Shown: positions 1 through 10,406, counted from the first letter of the stretch. The stretch is DNA of 64,000 bases from Lichenicola sp965198655 (GCA_965198655.1 OZ240668.1:3038001-3102000), one strand, 5' to 3'. Notes: generated by a model from the letters alone, not told the origin. Numbers and translations are program-made.

Positions 1-707
1 GACAGGAAGTAGATCACGCGGCCGAACCACATCGGCGCGGTGTCGGTGCCCTTCCAGCGCGTGATCCGCACCAGGCGACGGGTGCGGAGATCGTAGGTGT
101 CGATGTCCTGCGCCTGGCCGCCGACATAGCGCTTGGGCAGCGCGTCGTTGCGGTAGATGCGGTTGAAGGCGATCGCCTGCCCGCCCGGCGCGAACGACAG
201 CAGCCCGGAATGGTCGAGCGGCAGGGCCTCGCGCAGGCCGCCCTCGATCGGGACCGTGAACGCCCGCACGATCTTGGGCGAGGGCGAGGAGCGCGAGGAC
301 AGGAACACGACGCGACGCGAGTCCGGCGTCCAGGTGACCACCCGGTTGTCGCTGCCGCTTGAGGCGGCGTCGAAGGTGAGGCGCCGGATCGGGCCGCCGG
401 AGGCCGGCAGGGCGTACACGTCGACGCTGCCGGCACGGCGCGCGGTGAAGGCGATCCAGCGTCCGTCCGGCGAGAAGCGCGGAAACGAGACGGCGCCCGG
501 ATCGTGGGTGAGACGGCGTGCGTCGCCGCCGGCCAGAGGCGCGGTCCACAGGTCGCCGTGGGCGACGAAGGCGATCGCAGTGGCCGACGCGTTGGGAGTG
601 CGCATCATCGGTGCGGTGGCGGCGCGGGAGGCGGGCGCGGAGGCGACCAGCAGCCCCCCGAGCAGGACACCGAGGTGCCGGCCTGGCCGCCCGCGATCCC
701 GGATCAT
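1..707 (-). CDS. Tricorn-like protease (S41), N-terminal beta-propeller part, runs off the left edge
   Basis: The minus-strand frame is open from an ATG at 707 to base 1, giving 235 residues without a stop. The first ~30 residues look like an export signal (basic start, then LGVLLGGLLVASAPASRA). What follows are WD40/TolB-type propeller blades: repeated D-x-W/S-PDGRWIAF-type turns, and near the edge TDTAPMWFGRVIYFLS, the blade motif typical of the six-bladed domain of tricorn-like proteases. The catalytic S41 core would lie outside the window. Such proteins degrade oligopeptides, here probably in the periplasm. No strong ribosome site precedes 707, and ATGs at 609 and 606 are alternatives. 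It could instead be another TolB-like propeller enzyme such as an S9 peptidase. Confidence 0.75.
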   Translation of the reverse strand, partial: MIRDRGRPGRHLGVLLGGLLVASAPASRAATAPMMRTPNASATAIAFVAHGDLWTAPLAGGDARRLTHDPGAVSFPRFSPDGRWIAFTARRAGSVDVYALPASGGPIRRLTFDAASSGSDNRVVTWTPDSRRVVFLSSRSSPSPKIVRAFTVPIEGGLREALPLDHSGLLSFAPGGQAIAFNRIYRNDALPKRYVGGQAQDIDTYDLRTRRLVRITRWKGTDTAPMWFGRVIYFL

Positions 708-738
708 GGGAGCCGGGCGCCGGGACAGCGGGCCGGCC

Positions 739-948
739 TCAGAGTGCCACGAACATCCAGGCCAGCGCCGAGAACGGCACCAGGGCCAGCAGGACGCGGC
801 CGGCGCAGTCGGCGCTGGCTTGCGCCTGGCGGGAGGCGACGATCCGGCCCAGCCGGCGGTGCAGCGCCGACGTGCCGGCGGGACGGCCGAACAACGCGCT
901 GTCGCTCTGGAACAGGGCGTAGCCGGCATCGAAGCTGAGGGTGGTCAT
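739..948 (-). CDS. Small hypothetical protein with C-terminal membrane segment
   Basis: A 69-residue frame with a good ribosome site (AAGGAGA, 8 bases before the ATG). The last ~20 residues (VLLALVPFSALAWMFVAL) form a probable membrane helix, and the N-terminal part is soluble and polar. It ends 31 bases before the tricorn-like gene on the same strand, so the two may be co-transcribed. No family is recognised. Confidence 0.5.
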   Translation of the reverse strand: MTTLSFDAGYALFQSDSALFGRPAGTSALHRRLGRIVASRQAQASADCAGRVLLALVPFSALAWMFVAL

Positions 949-1138
949 GATGGCGTCTCCTTCATGGACCGGGAACGGCCCATGCCAGACACATTGCAGC
1001 CGGCGTGCCAGAAGGGGCGCTTCGGCTAACTCATTGCGTTCGCTGTGTTCTTCTCAAGGCGCTCGGCCTTCTATCGGCAGAAGGTCGTCATCATTCCCGA
1101 CAGTTGGTGTCTTTTGCCAAGACATGGCTCACCTTGTG

Positions 1139-2179
1139 CTAGAGCCGCTGCGCCGCGTCCGCCAGGCGAAGCAGGCGAAGGAAGTTGCCGCTCCAGAACG
1201 CCGCGATCTCGGTCTCACCGTAGCCGCGCGACAGCAGCTCCGCCGTCATCGCCGGGCTCTCCGACGCGTTGCTCCAGCCCCTGATGGCGCCACCGCCGTC
1301 GAAGTCGGAGCTGATCCCGACATGCGCCGCGCCGATGCGGCGCACCACGTAGTCGATGTGGTCGACGAAGTCCGCGACGTCGACGTCGCCGCCACGGGCG
1401 CTGATCCCGCGCGGGCGCAGGAAGCCGGGCATGGCGGTGATCTGGATCAGGCCGCCGGTGTCGCGCAGCGCGTCGAGCTGGACGTCGTCGAGGTTGCGCC
1501 GGTGGTCGCACAGGGCGCGGACGCAGCTATGGGTCGCCACCACCGGGGTCGTCGAGTGCTCGGCCGCCTGCAGCATCGCGCTGCGCGACAGGTGCGACAC
1601 GTCCACCAGCAGGCCGTGGCGGTTCATCTCGGCCACCGCCTCGCGGCCGAACGGGCTCAGGCCGCCGTGACGCTCCTCGCCGTCGCCGCGGTCGCGGCGC
1701 GGGATGGCGCTGTCGGCGATGGCGTTGTGGCCGTTATGGGTCAGGGTGACGTAGCGGGCGCCCTTGGCGCGCACCGCGGCCACCAGCGACAGGTCCTCGC
1801 CGAACGCATACGCGTTCTCGACCGCCGGCACGATGGCGATGGCGTCGTCCCGGCGCGCCTGCTCGATCGCGTCCGCGGTCGCGCACAGCCTGGCGCGGAT
1901 GCCGTTCCGCTCCGTGCCCATTTCCCCGATCCGGTCCAGCATGGCCAGCACGCGCTCGGCAGCCGCGGCGTGGCCGGCGGGGTCGGTCGGCCCTTGTGGG
2001 ATGTAGGCGGCGAAGCAGCCGGCCGAGACGCCGCCGGCGCGCATCTTGGGCAGGTCGACCCGCCTGGTGGCGCTGTCGGTGAACGGGTCGTCGCCGCCAG
2101 GCCAGGGGATGTCGATATGGCTGTCCAGGGTCAGCAGGGAGGCGTGCAGCTCGTCGGGATCGCGCATTGCGCCACGCAA
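1139..2179 (-). CDS. Membrane dipeptidase family M19 (renal dipeptidase-like)
   Basis: The 346-residue protein is full length for the M19 zinc dipeptidases, TIM-barrel enzymes that cleave dipeptides, often D-containing ones. Visible metal-site elements are the HxD near the N-terminus (LDSHIDIPW), the bridging Glu in PAVENAYAF, the His in VDVSHLSR, the ATHSCVRALCDHRRN loop and ISSDFDGGG near the C-terminus. There is no clear signal peptide, so it is probably cytoplasmic, as in many proteobacterial members. A second ATG lies four codons in. The gene is divergent from exonuclease III, with a 65-base gap. Confidence 0.95.
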   Translation of the reverse strand: MRGAMRDPDELHASLLTLDSHIDIPWPGGDDPFTDSATRRVDLPKMRAGGVSAGCFAAYIPQGPTDPAGHAAAAERVLAMLDRIGEMGTERNGIRARLCATADAIEQARRDDAIAIVPAVENAYAFGEDLSLVAAVRAKGARYVTLTHNGHNAIADSAIPRRDRGDGEERHGGLSPFGREAVAEMNRHGLLVDVSHLSRSAMLQAAEHSTTPVVATHSCVRALCDHRRNLDDVQLDALRDTGGLIQITAMPGFLRPRGISARGGDVDVADFVDHIDYVVRRIGAAHVGISSDFDGGGAIRGWSNASESPAMTAELLSRGYGETEIAAFWSGNFLRLLRLADAAQRL

Positions 2180-2244
2180 CGCTTACCCGAGCGCATTTGC
2201 AAGCAGCCTTGCCAGGGAGGCGCCGTTGCGCGATCCGGTCGGCG

Positions 2245-3042
2245 ATGCGCGTCGTGACCTGGAACATCAACTCGCTGCGGCTTCGCCTCGGCCTGCTGGA
2301 GCGGCTGGTGGCGGAGCTGTCCCCGGACGTGATCTGCCTGCAGGAGACCAAGGTGCCGGACGAGCTGTTCCCGGAGGACGCGCCGGCCCGGCTCGGCTAC
2401 CCGTTCCACCGGCGCCGCGGCATGAAGGGCTATAACGGGGTCGCCATCCTGTCCCGGGTGCCGATGCGCGGCGACGACACCGCCCCGGACTGGTGCCTGA
2501 AGAACGACCGGCGGCACCTCGCCGCGGTGCTGGACCTGCCCGGCGGCCCGGTCACGCTGCACGACTTCTACGTCCCGGCCGGCGGCGACGTGCCGGACCC
2601 GGCCTCGAACCCGAAATACGCCCACAAGCTCGCCTTCGTGGACGAGGTGACCCGCCACTTCGCCGCCCGCCCGGCGCGAGGGCGCTGCATCCTGGTCGGC
2701 GACCTCAACATCGCGCCGGGGGAGCACGACGTGTGGAGCCACCGCCAGCTCCGCGACGTGGTGAGCCACACCGAGCCGGAGATCCTGCGCATGCGGGCCT
2801 GGATGGAGACCGGCTTCATCGATGCCATGCGCCACTTCGTGCCGCCGACGGAGAAGCTCTACACCTGGTGGTCGTATCGCAACCGCGACTGGTGCGTCTC
2901 GAACCGCGGCCGGCGGCTGGACCACGTCTGGGTCACGCCGGACTTGGTGCCGTCGCTGCGCGGCCTGGTCGTGCACGCGCAAGCCCGCGACTGGCCGCAG
3001 CCTTCTGACCACGTCCCAGTCGCGGTGGACCTGGCGCTGTGA
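2245..3042 (+). CDS. xthA: Exodeoxyribonuclease III (AP endonuclease)
   Basis: 265 residues, the normal size for the ExoIII family of Mg-dependent AP endonuclease / 3'-exonucleases in base-excision repair. Motifs in order: WNINSLRLRL at the start, LQETKVPDE with the metal-binding Glu, YNGVAILSR, VGDLNIAPGEHDVW with catalytic Asp and Asn, RRLDHVWVTPDL, and the final PSDHVPVAVDL with the catalytic Asp-His. The frame is open further upstream, but the family start MRVVTWNIN fixes the ATG at 2245. It is convergent with the response regulator, which ends 18 bases away. Confidence 0.95.
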   Translation: MRVVTWNINSLRLRLGLLERLVAELSPDVICLQETKVPDELFPEDAPARLGYPFHRRRGMKGYNGVAILSRVPMRGDDTAPDWCLKNDRRHLAAVLDLPGGPVTLHDFYVPAGGDVPDPASNPKYAHKLAFVDEVTRHFAARPARGRCILVGDLNIAPGEHDVWSHRQLRDVVSHTEPEILRMRAWMETGFIDAMRHFVPPTEKLYTWWSYRNRDWCVSNRGRRLDHVWVTPDLVPSLRGLVVHAQARDWPQPSDHVPVAVDLAL

Positions 3043-3060
3043 CGGCGCTGGGGGATGCGG

Positions 3061-3771
3061 TCAGGCGACGCCGCCGGCGGGGTCGAGCCGGTAGCCGCCG
3101 CCCTCGGTGACCAGCAGGCAGGCGTTGGTGGGATCGGGCTCGATCTTCTGCCGCAGCCGGTAGATATGGGTTTCCAGCGTGTGGGTGGTGACGGCGGCGT
3201 TGTAGCCCCACACCTCGTTCAGCAGCACCTGGCGGGCCACCGGACGGGTCCCGGCGCGATACAGGAACTTCAGGATCGCCGCCTCCTTCTCGGTCAGCCG
3301 GATGCGGCGGTTGCGCGTCGGCTCCTGCAGCAGCTTGGCCGAGGGGCGGAACACGTAGGGCCCGATGGTGAACACCGCGTCCTCGCTGTTCTCGAACATG
3401 CGCATCTGCGCGCGCAGCCGGGCCAGCAGCTCGGCGATGCGGAACGGCTTGGCGACGTAGTCGTTGGCGCCGGCGTCGAGGCCGCGCACCACGTCGGCCT
3501 CCTCGTCGGACCCGGTCAGCATGATGATCGGCATGCGCCGCCCCTGCTTGCGCTGCTCGGCGCAGAAGTCGCGGCCGTCGCCGTCCGGCAGCGACACGTC
3601 GAGGATGAGGGCGTCGTAGCGCACCGACGGCTCGGCCATCATCTGCGTCGCCTCCGCGATCGAGTCAGCCTGTTCGACCGAGAATTCCCCTTCGAGCTGG
3701 AGCTGCTCGACCAGCGCCTTACGCAGCGCATGGTCGTCGTCCACGACCAGAATGGGACGTTCACCCGCCAT
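3061..3771 (-). CDS. OmpR/PhoB-family response regulator
   Basis: 236 residues: receiver domain (about 1-120) and winged-helix DNA-binding domain (about 135-230). The receiver shows the acidic pocket VVDDD, phospho-acceptor Asp in LILDVSLPDGDG, the Thr in IMLTGSDEE and the Lys in VAKPF. The C-terminus has the wing motif TEGGGYRLDP and the recognition-helix region TTHTLETHIYRLRQKI. The open frame extends to 4392, but MAGERPILVVDDD at 3771 is the family start. No histidine kinase is adjacent. It is divergent from the L,D-transpeptidase-like gene across 222 bases, which suggests a shared control region and possibly an envelope role. Confidence 0.93.
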   Translation of the reverse strand: MAGERPILVVDDDHALRKALVEQLQLEGEFSVEQADSIAEATQMMAEPSVRYDALILDVSLPDGDGRDFCAEQRKQGRRMPIIMLTGSDEEADVVRGLDAGANDYVAKPFRIAELLARLRAQMRMFENSEDAVFTIGPYVFRPSAKLLQEPTRNRRIRLTEKEAAILKFLYRAGTRPVARQVLLNEVWGYNAAVTTHTLETHIYRLRQKIEPDPTNACLLVTEGGGYRLDPAGGVA

Positions 3772-3993
3772 AGAAACGCTCTCCTGAGCGGCAGCGCGCA
3801 GAATCACCGGCTGCCGGAACGATGCGACGAGGCGTATCATGCCCAACCGATGGGAATGGTCGGGGCGACGCGTCATATTCACAACGCGGTGACAATGAGC
3901 GTGTGAGCATCGCGATGGCACCGGCCCGACACACTTTCTCGTGAGTGCCGCCGGCGGCGGACCGTTCCAACACCAAGCCGAAGGAGTGCCAGG

Positions 3994-4500
3994 GTGAGCG
4001 AAGCCTGGATCGAGATCCGCGGGCCGGGCGTGGCGGCGTTGCGCATGGACGCGCTGGCGCTGCCGGCGGTGCTGGGGGCGGGCGGGATACGGGCGGACAA
4101 GCGCGAAGGCGACGGCGCCACGCCGGCGGGCCTGCTGCGCCTGCGCCGGGTGCTGTATCGCGCCGACCGCGAGCCGGCACCCGCCTGTGCGGTGCCGCGC
4201 GAGGCGCTCGCGCCGGACGACGGCTGGTGCGACGACCCGTCGCATCCCGACTACAACACCCAGGTTCGGCTGCCGCATCCGGGGCACCACGAGCGCCTGT
4301 GGCGCGAGGACCGGATCTACGACCTGATCGGCGTGCTGGGCTGGAACGACGACCCGGTGGTGCGCGATCGCGGCTCGGCGATCTTCCTGCACCTGGCCCG
4401 TCCGGACGCGAGGCCCACCGAAGGCTGCGTCGCGCTGGCGCCCGACGCGCTCCGGCTGGTGCTGGCCAGGGGCCTGACCGCGATCAGGATCGATCCTTGA
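3994..4500 (+). CDS. L,D-transpeptidase (YkuD) family protein
   Basis: 168 residues with the YkuD catalytic signature HLARPDARPTEGCVAL, where His and Cys form the active site used for 3-3 peptidoglycan cross-links or lipoprotein anchoring. The region SAIFLHLARP before it is typical of the short L,D-transpeptidase-like proteins of alphaproteobacteria. There is no obvious signal peptide, which is common in this short subfamily and leaves its cellular location open. It is divergent from the response regulator. Confidence 0.85.
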   Translation: MSEAWIEIRGPGVAALRMDALALPAVLGAGGIRADKREGDGATPAGLLRLRRVLYRADREPAPACAVPREALAPDDGWCDDPSHPDYNTQVRLPHPGHHERLWREDRIYDLIGVLGWNDDPVVRDRGSAIFLHLARPDARPTEGCVALAPDALRLVLARGLTAIRIDP

Positions 4501-4548
4501 CCGCCGCCGGCGAGGCCGCAGCCGGCGAGGTCATCGGCAAGGCCACCA

Positions 4549-5559
4549 TCACGGTACCGTCGGGTTGATCCCGTAGGACTCCACAAAGGCGTTCGCGTCG
4601 TCGATGTAGGGGCTCATTTGGTGGTACTCGGCCTCGAGCGCCGAGAACTCGTTCTGCAACGCCGTCAGCTCGGCGGCGGGAACCGCCACCGCGCCGCTGC
4701 TCACCTCGGGATAGGAGTAGCCGCTGATCGCGGCGCTGAACGGCGCGAGGTCGCTGACCCCCTGCTGGGTGCCGAGGTCGATCACCACGCCGTAATGGTC
4801 CATGTGGGGGTTGGCGACGACGGCGCTCGCGGCCTCGGTGGAGTCGGTGCCGTATTCGGCGATCGGGTCCCCCTGCTCGACGAAGTTGACGAAGTTGTCG
4901 GCCGGCTGGGTGGCGGCGTCGTAGCCTGGCAGGCCGCTCGAGCCGAACGACAGGCCCGGCAGCCCAGTCTGCGAGGCGACGTAGGAGGCCTGCATGCCGC
5001 CGAGCGAGAACCCGGTCACGTAGATCCGGCTGGCCGCGTAGCCCTGCGACACCGCCAACGCCTGCACCGTCCGCTCGAACGCCAGCGCGTCGGCATAGCC
5101 GGGCAGCGTGCCGGGGTCGTAGCCCGACAGTGTGGCGGTGGCCAGGTTCTCCTGCTGCTGCGTGATGTCCCAGCGATAGGCGATGATCACGTTGCCGACG
5201 CCGTCCAGGTAGGCGTAGGCGGTGGTGCCGTTGTCGGTCGAGATCGACACCGGGTTGCCGGACCCGTCCAGCAGCGAGCTGAGCCCGTAAAAGGGCGCGT
5301 AGTAGGCGTCGACGCTGGCGAGCGTCGCGGCCTCGAACGACTGCATGCTCGGCGCGTCGGGCGGGATCACCAGGTTGGCGAGGCCCGGGCCTGCGGAGGC
5401 GGCGTGGACGGTCGCAGCCGCGAACGCGCGATGCGCCGAGCTAAGGGCCAGAAACAGGCAACATGAGCCGGCGATGACGGACCCGATCGACCCCGTGTCG
5501 CGACCACCCGAACCGCGTCTCAGGACCATCTTCACCGTCGCCAACCGTGTCAGTTTCAA
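4549..5559 (-). CDS. Secreted alpha/beta-hydrolase (lipase class 3-like)
   Basis: 336 residues with an N-terminal signal region (hydrophobic stretch about 26-45 followed by HRAFAAATV). The nucleophile elbow is GFSLGG in YVTGFSLGGMQASYVASQTG. The following NFVNFVEQGDPIAEYGTD places a likely catalytic Asp, and HMDHYG could supply the His. Together these resemble lipase class 3/Mbeg1-like hydrolases that act outside the cytoplasm, but the substrate cannot be inferred. The C-terminal ~50 residues look helical. An internal ATG at codon 11 is an alternative start. Confidence 0.7.
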   Translation of the reverse strand: MKLTRLATVKMVLRRGSGGRDTGSIGSVIAGSCCLFLALSSAHRAFAAATVHAASAGPGLANLVIPPDAPSMQSFEAATLASVDAYYAPFYGLSSLLDGSGNPVSISTDNGTTAYAYLDGVGNVIIAYRWDITQQQENLATATLSGYDPGTLPGYADALAFERTVQALAVSQGYAASRIYVTGFSLGGMQASYVASQTGLPGLSFGSSGLPGYDAATQPADNFVNFVEQGDPIAEYGTDSTEAASAVVANPHMDHYGVVIDLGTQQGVSDLAPFSAAISGYSYPEVSSGAVAVPAAELTALQNEFSALEAEYHQMSPYIDDANAFVESYGINPTVP

Positions 5560-5596
5560 AACGTTAGCATCTTAACAAAAGTTGAACTGGTTACAA

Positions 5597-6961
5597 CTAT
5601 TTCTCAAAATTTGTTTCGGCTCCGTCATTGGGCGCGGGGTGCATGTCCGTCGCACCGCTGCGGCCCAGCACCGCGGCGAAGAACCCGTCCGTGCCGTGCT
5701 GGCGCGGCGTCAGGCGCAGGACGCCCGATCCCGCCTGCAGGGCCTGCGCCGCGATCGGGGGGCCGAGCGCGTCCGTTGCGCGGAGGTCGAGCACGGCGAA
5801 GTCCGGATGGCGCAGGAGGAAGGCCTCGACCTGCGACGCGTTCTCGTCGCGCAGCACCGAGCAGGTGGCATAGACCAGCCGTCCGCCCGGACGCACCAGC
5901 GCCGACGCCCGGTCCAGGATCGCCGACTGCTTGGCGAGGAGCTCGTCCAGGTCGGCCCGGGTCAGGCGCAGCCGGGCATCGGGGTTGCGCCGCCAGGTGC
6001 CGGTGCCGGTGCAGGGCGCGTCGACCAGCACCCGGTCGAAGCTCGCCCGGCGCCGCTTCGCCCACTTGTCGCCCTCCACCAGCAGGTGACGCTCCACGTT
6101 GTGCACGCCGGCGCGGCGCAGGCGGCGCACAGCCCCCTCCAGACGCGGCTCCGACACGTCGCACGCCACCACGTGGCCGCGATTGCCCATGGCCATCGCC
6201 AGGCCGAGCGTCTTGCCGCCGGCGCCGGCGCAGTAGTCCAGCACCCGCATCTCGGGGCCGGCTCCCACCGTCTGCACCACCAACTGGCTGCCCTCGTCCT
6301 GGATCTCCACCAGCCCGTTGGTGAAGGCCTTGGTCGACGTCACCGGCAGGCGACCGGACACGCGCAGCCCCCAGGGCGACAGGATGGTCGGTTCGGCGTC
6401 GATGCCCTCCTCCGCCAGCGCCGCGGCGGCCGCCTCGCGAGTGCCGCGCAGGAGGTTGACGCGCAGGTCGAGCGTCGCAGGCGCGCTCAGCGCCGCGATC
6501 TCCGCATGCAGCGCCTCGCCGAACTCGGCCGACAGCAGCGGCAGCAGCCAGTCCGGCACCTCCAGCGCCACCGCCTCCGGCATGTCGGGATGATCCAGCG
6601 TGTGGCCCTCCAGCGCACGCAGCACACGCAGCTCGAACGGCTCCAGCAGGTCCGGCGCGTAGCGTCCGCCGGAGAAGGCACGCTGCAGGCTTTCCACCGG
6701 CCGGCCGGCCAGCACCGACAGCGCGCCCGCCAGCAGGCGCGGCTGCGCGGTGCCGCCGGCGCGCTGCAGCCACCATTCGAGCCGGCGCCAGGCGCGCAGC
6801 ACCGACCACACCTCAGCCGACACCGCGCGGCGGTCGCCGCCGCCGATGTAGCGGCGCTCGCGGAAGAAGGCGTTCGCCACCGCGTCCGCCGGCCGCCTCG
6901 GCGCCGCCTCCATTGCGAACAGCAGGTCGATGGTGGCGGCGAGGCGGGCGTTGGGGGTCAT
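5597..6961 (-). CDS. RsmB/NOP-family RNA (cytosine-5) methyltransferase
   Basis: 454 residues: an N-terminal NusB-like helical part (about 1-150), then a Rossmann methyltransferase domain. Visible are the SAM loop VLDYCAGAGGKTLGLA, motif IV APCTGTGTWRRNPD with one catalytic Cys, and motif VI YATCSVLRDEN with the second Cys, the two-cysteine arrangement of m5C methyltransferases. The likely target is 16S rRNA C967 (RsmB) or another rRNA/tRNA site. The start at 6961 was chosen because the N-terminal domain fits from there. It lies downstream of guaB on the same strand, separated by a hairpin-rich repeat. Confidence 0.9.
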   Translation of the reverse strand: MTPNARLAATIDLLFAMEAAPRRPADAVANAFFRERRYIGGGDRRAVSAEVWSVLRAWRRLEWWLQRAGGTAQPRLLAGALSVLAGRPVESLQRAFSGGRYAPDLLEPFELRVLRALEGHTLDHPDMPEAVALEVPDWLLPLLSAEFGEALHAEIAALSAPATLDLRVNLLRGTREAAAAALAEEGIDAEPTILSPWGLRVSGRLPVTSTKAFTNGLVEIQDEGSQLVVQTVGAGPEMRVLDYCAGAGGKTLGLAMAMGNRGHVVACDVSEPRLEGAVRRLRRAGVHNVERHLLVEGDKWAKRRRASFDRVLVDAPCTGTGTWRRNPDARLRLTRADLDELLAKQSAILDRASALVRPGGRLVYATCSVLRDENASQVEAFLLRHPDFAVLDLRATDALGPPIAAQALQAGSGVLRLTPRQHGTDGFFAAVLGRSGATDMHPAPNDGAETNFEK

Positions 6962-6976
6962 GAACGTTCCAGGGTT

Positions 6977-7093
6977 AAGGCCAGGGCGCTGCCCTGGACC
7001 CGCCAAGGGCGCAGCCCTTGGAACCCGATTGATAATGGGGTTTCCAAAGGGCGACTGCCCTTTGGTGGGGGTGCAGGGGGCGACGCCCCCTGC
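6977..7093. repeat. Four-hairpin intergenic repeat, copy A
   Basis: Four perfect inverted repeats in a row: CCAGGGC/GCCCTGG (6981-6997), CCAAGGGC/GCCCTTGG (7003-7021), CCAAAGGGC/GCCCTTTGG (7044-7065) and GCAGGGGGC/GCCCCCTGC (7073-7093). An AT-richer centre between hairpins 2 and 3 is flanked by AACCC/GGGTT. The first 27 bases match copy B at 60598 with a single difference. It sits between the guaB stop and the methyltransferase start and could act as a terminator or processing site. Confidence 0.85.
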
Positions 7094-7098
7094 GGGGC

Positions 7099-8604
<1,506 letters not shown>

Positions 8605-8975
8605 CTGGGGTGGCTCCTGCGGGGGAACGCCCGGATCCGGCCTTGTCGGCCGCGCCTCGGCCTCCCGACCTTTGGCGGCTCCCCCTACAACGCGCCTTCC
8701 CGTCGCGCAAGCGATTGCGCACGCGCTGACGGCGGGACGCGGCGGCAGCGTGATCGTGCCGTCCGGATGGGACCGGCCTCGTGACGCGGTTCGGCCCGGT
8801 CGCGCGCCGGATCGATCCCCGGATGATCGGCGCGCCCGCCGCACCAGCACCGAGCGCCGAGCCGCACGGGGAACACGAAGGGCACAGGCGTCGAGATCGT
8901 TACGATAACGTTCATGAACAGGCATCCTGTCGTCCTTCGACGGAGAACGCCGATGATGCCGGGGACCATGCGCCG
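8605..8975. other. Intergenic region between guaB and the accessory island
   Basis: No supported gene. It should hold the guaB promoter (minus strand) and one for the plus-strand island. Two short palindromes are visible: GCGCAA-gcga-TTGCGC near 8705-8720 and CGTTA-cga-TAACG near 8899-8911. Either could be an operator, but neither matches a site I recognise. Confidence 0.35.
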
Positions 8976-9394
8976 ATGAACGAAAGGCGTTCCCTGGACG
9001 ACGTGATCCTGCCGATGACCATGCGCGCGACGATCGGTTATGGACCGTTGCCGACGCAGCCCGAGCCGATCGACGTACCGCCCCCCGGCATGGCCGCCTT
9101 CCCGGTGATGCCGAGCGTTCTGGTGCCGGTCGACATCCTCTGCCCGAATGCGCCGCCCGGACCCGGTCCGGCGCTGGCGGACGAGGCCGGTTCAAGGCGA
9201 CCGCGGTGGTGTCCGACAGACGCCTCGCCACTCGCGGCACGACTGAAACGTCCGACGCGATCTGCATGGAACTCGATCATAGGGACGGATACCTTGTGAC
9301 GATGCTGTTCCGTTACCGGATCGAGCAGGGCAAGCCGGTGATGGGCGAGGTGACCGTCCTGTCCGGCGAGCGGGGCATCTTTCCGCAAGCCTGA
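8976..9394 (+). pseudogene. Frameshifted gene: toxin-like N-terminal block plus C-terminal block related to the next gene
   Basis: Reading from ATG 8976 gives RRSLDDVILPMTMRATIGYG, which matches the N-terminus of the polymorphic toxin at 12889 (AVDDVRLPFTMNATVTFG); both continue with a proline-rich stretch and a VPVDI/LPVEI motif. Around 9185-9192 the coding signal moves to another frame, as if one base of GCCGG(G)TTC were lost. The new frame runs to 9394 and ends in VTVLSGERGIFPQA, clearly related to PVVLDRRVGVFPMA of the gene at 9442. The restored product would be about 139 residues. It is either a frameshift mutation or a sequencing error. Function unknown. Confidence 0.6.
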
Positions 9395-9441
9395 TGCGGC
9401 CGGCAGGAACCTTCGTCCACCCCTTTCGGACTGTTTCACGC

Positions 9442-9921
9442 ATGACTCCTGCCGCCCGGCTCCAGTGCGAAACGCTCATGAACGCGGCATTGCGCCTCGC
9501 AACACCCTTCATCAGGGTGCGCGACGACGTGCTGACCTTCGGTCAAACCCTGCGCAGCGACGGAACATACGCGCTGGTCGAGGTGGCAGGCCAGGAGCGA
9601 TTGCCGGAGCGGGACCAGGCGGAGGCGGTGACGCGGGCGCTGACGGCGGCCTGTGCCGCCGACGACCAGGTGGTCGCGACCGTCATGCTGCGCCATGTAC
9701 GCTTCGTTTTCGCAACGAACGGCGGGACGGCGACCGCGCTGTGCATCGACTTCGATCACCACGCGGGCGGGTTCGGGCGGTTGCTGATCCGTTACGACTA
9801 CGAGAACGGCTACCTGCGGCACCACGAGCCGGTGGTGCTCGATCGACGCGTCGGGGTGTTCCCGATGGCGGCAGCCGAGCTGCCTGTCGTGCGGCCACCG
9901 GCGCCGCCCGCCCGGGCCTGA
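9442..9921 (+). CDS. Hypothetical protein, relative of the preceding broken gene
   Basis: 159 residues from ATG 9442; the frame is open from 9394, where an ATG overlaps the previous stop. No signal peptide or membrane segment. The C-terminal half (ATALCIDFDHHAGGFGRLLI onwards) aligns with the end of the gene at 8976 (SDAICMELDHRDGYLVTMLF), so the two share a module. The last ten residues are proline/alanine rich. Its position beside toxin-related modules suggests a partner or immunity-like role, but this is inference only. Confidence 0.6.
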   Translation: MTPAARLQCETLMNAALRLATPFIRVRDDVLTFGQTLRSDGTYALVEVAGQERLPERDQAEAVTRALTAACAADDQVVATVMLRHVRFVFATNGGTATALCIDFDHHAGGFGRLLIRYDYENGYLRHHEPVVLDRRVGVFPMAAAELPVVRPPAPPARA

Positions 9922-9990
9922 GTCTTGGAGCGATGCCAGGCGCGAACACGGGCGGTTGCACACGCGCCGCCGGCCCGGCACCCTCGCGTC

Positions 9991-10350
9991 ATGACCGATA
10001 TCGCTCCCGTCCCTCCGGCTGTGCTGCTGCTGGCGACCCTCCTCGTCGTGCCGCTTGGCGGTTGCGCCGGGGATCGGCAGCCGCCGGCGCCGGTACAGCA
10101 GGCGGACGCGCCGCACTACGTTTGTCCGGACGGGCGCAGCTTCGTGACGCAGTTCGACCCCAACACCCAGCAGACCGACCTGTGGCTGAGCGGCGACGGC
10201 CTGCATCGGCTCGATCCGGTGCCGGATCCGCTCGGCGGCGTGCTGTACCAGGATGCCGACTACCAGCTTCGTCCGGGTGCGACCGACGCCGCCAAGGCGC
10301 TGACCGACCGCTCCACCATCCAGCGGGAGGCCTGCACCCGCGCCCCGTAG
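9991..10350 (+). CDS. MliC-like lipoprotein (candidate C-type lysozyme inhibitor)
   Basis: 119 residues. The N-terminus is a lipoprotein signal with lipobox PLGGC (Cys at about residue 26), so the mature protein is lipid-anchored. The mature part follows the MliC/PliC pattern: YVCPDGRSFVTQF near its start, then short beta-strand blocks, a GGVLYQDADYQL segment, and a final Cys (REACTRAP) that could form the disulfide with the first Cys. Family members bind and inhibit c-type lysozyme in the periplasm. The frame is open from 9925, but the lipobox fixes the start. Confidence 0.7.
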   Translation: MTDIAPVPPAVLLLATLLVVPLGGCAGDRQPPAPVQQADAPHYVCPDGRSFVTQFDPNTQQTDLWLSGDGLHRLDPVPDPLGGVLYQDADYQLRPGATDAAKALTDRSTIQREACTRAP

Positions 10351-10406
10351 GCCCTACTGCCGGGACGAGAAAGGGGACAGGACCGGCAAAGCCCGGGTTA
10401 AGACCG

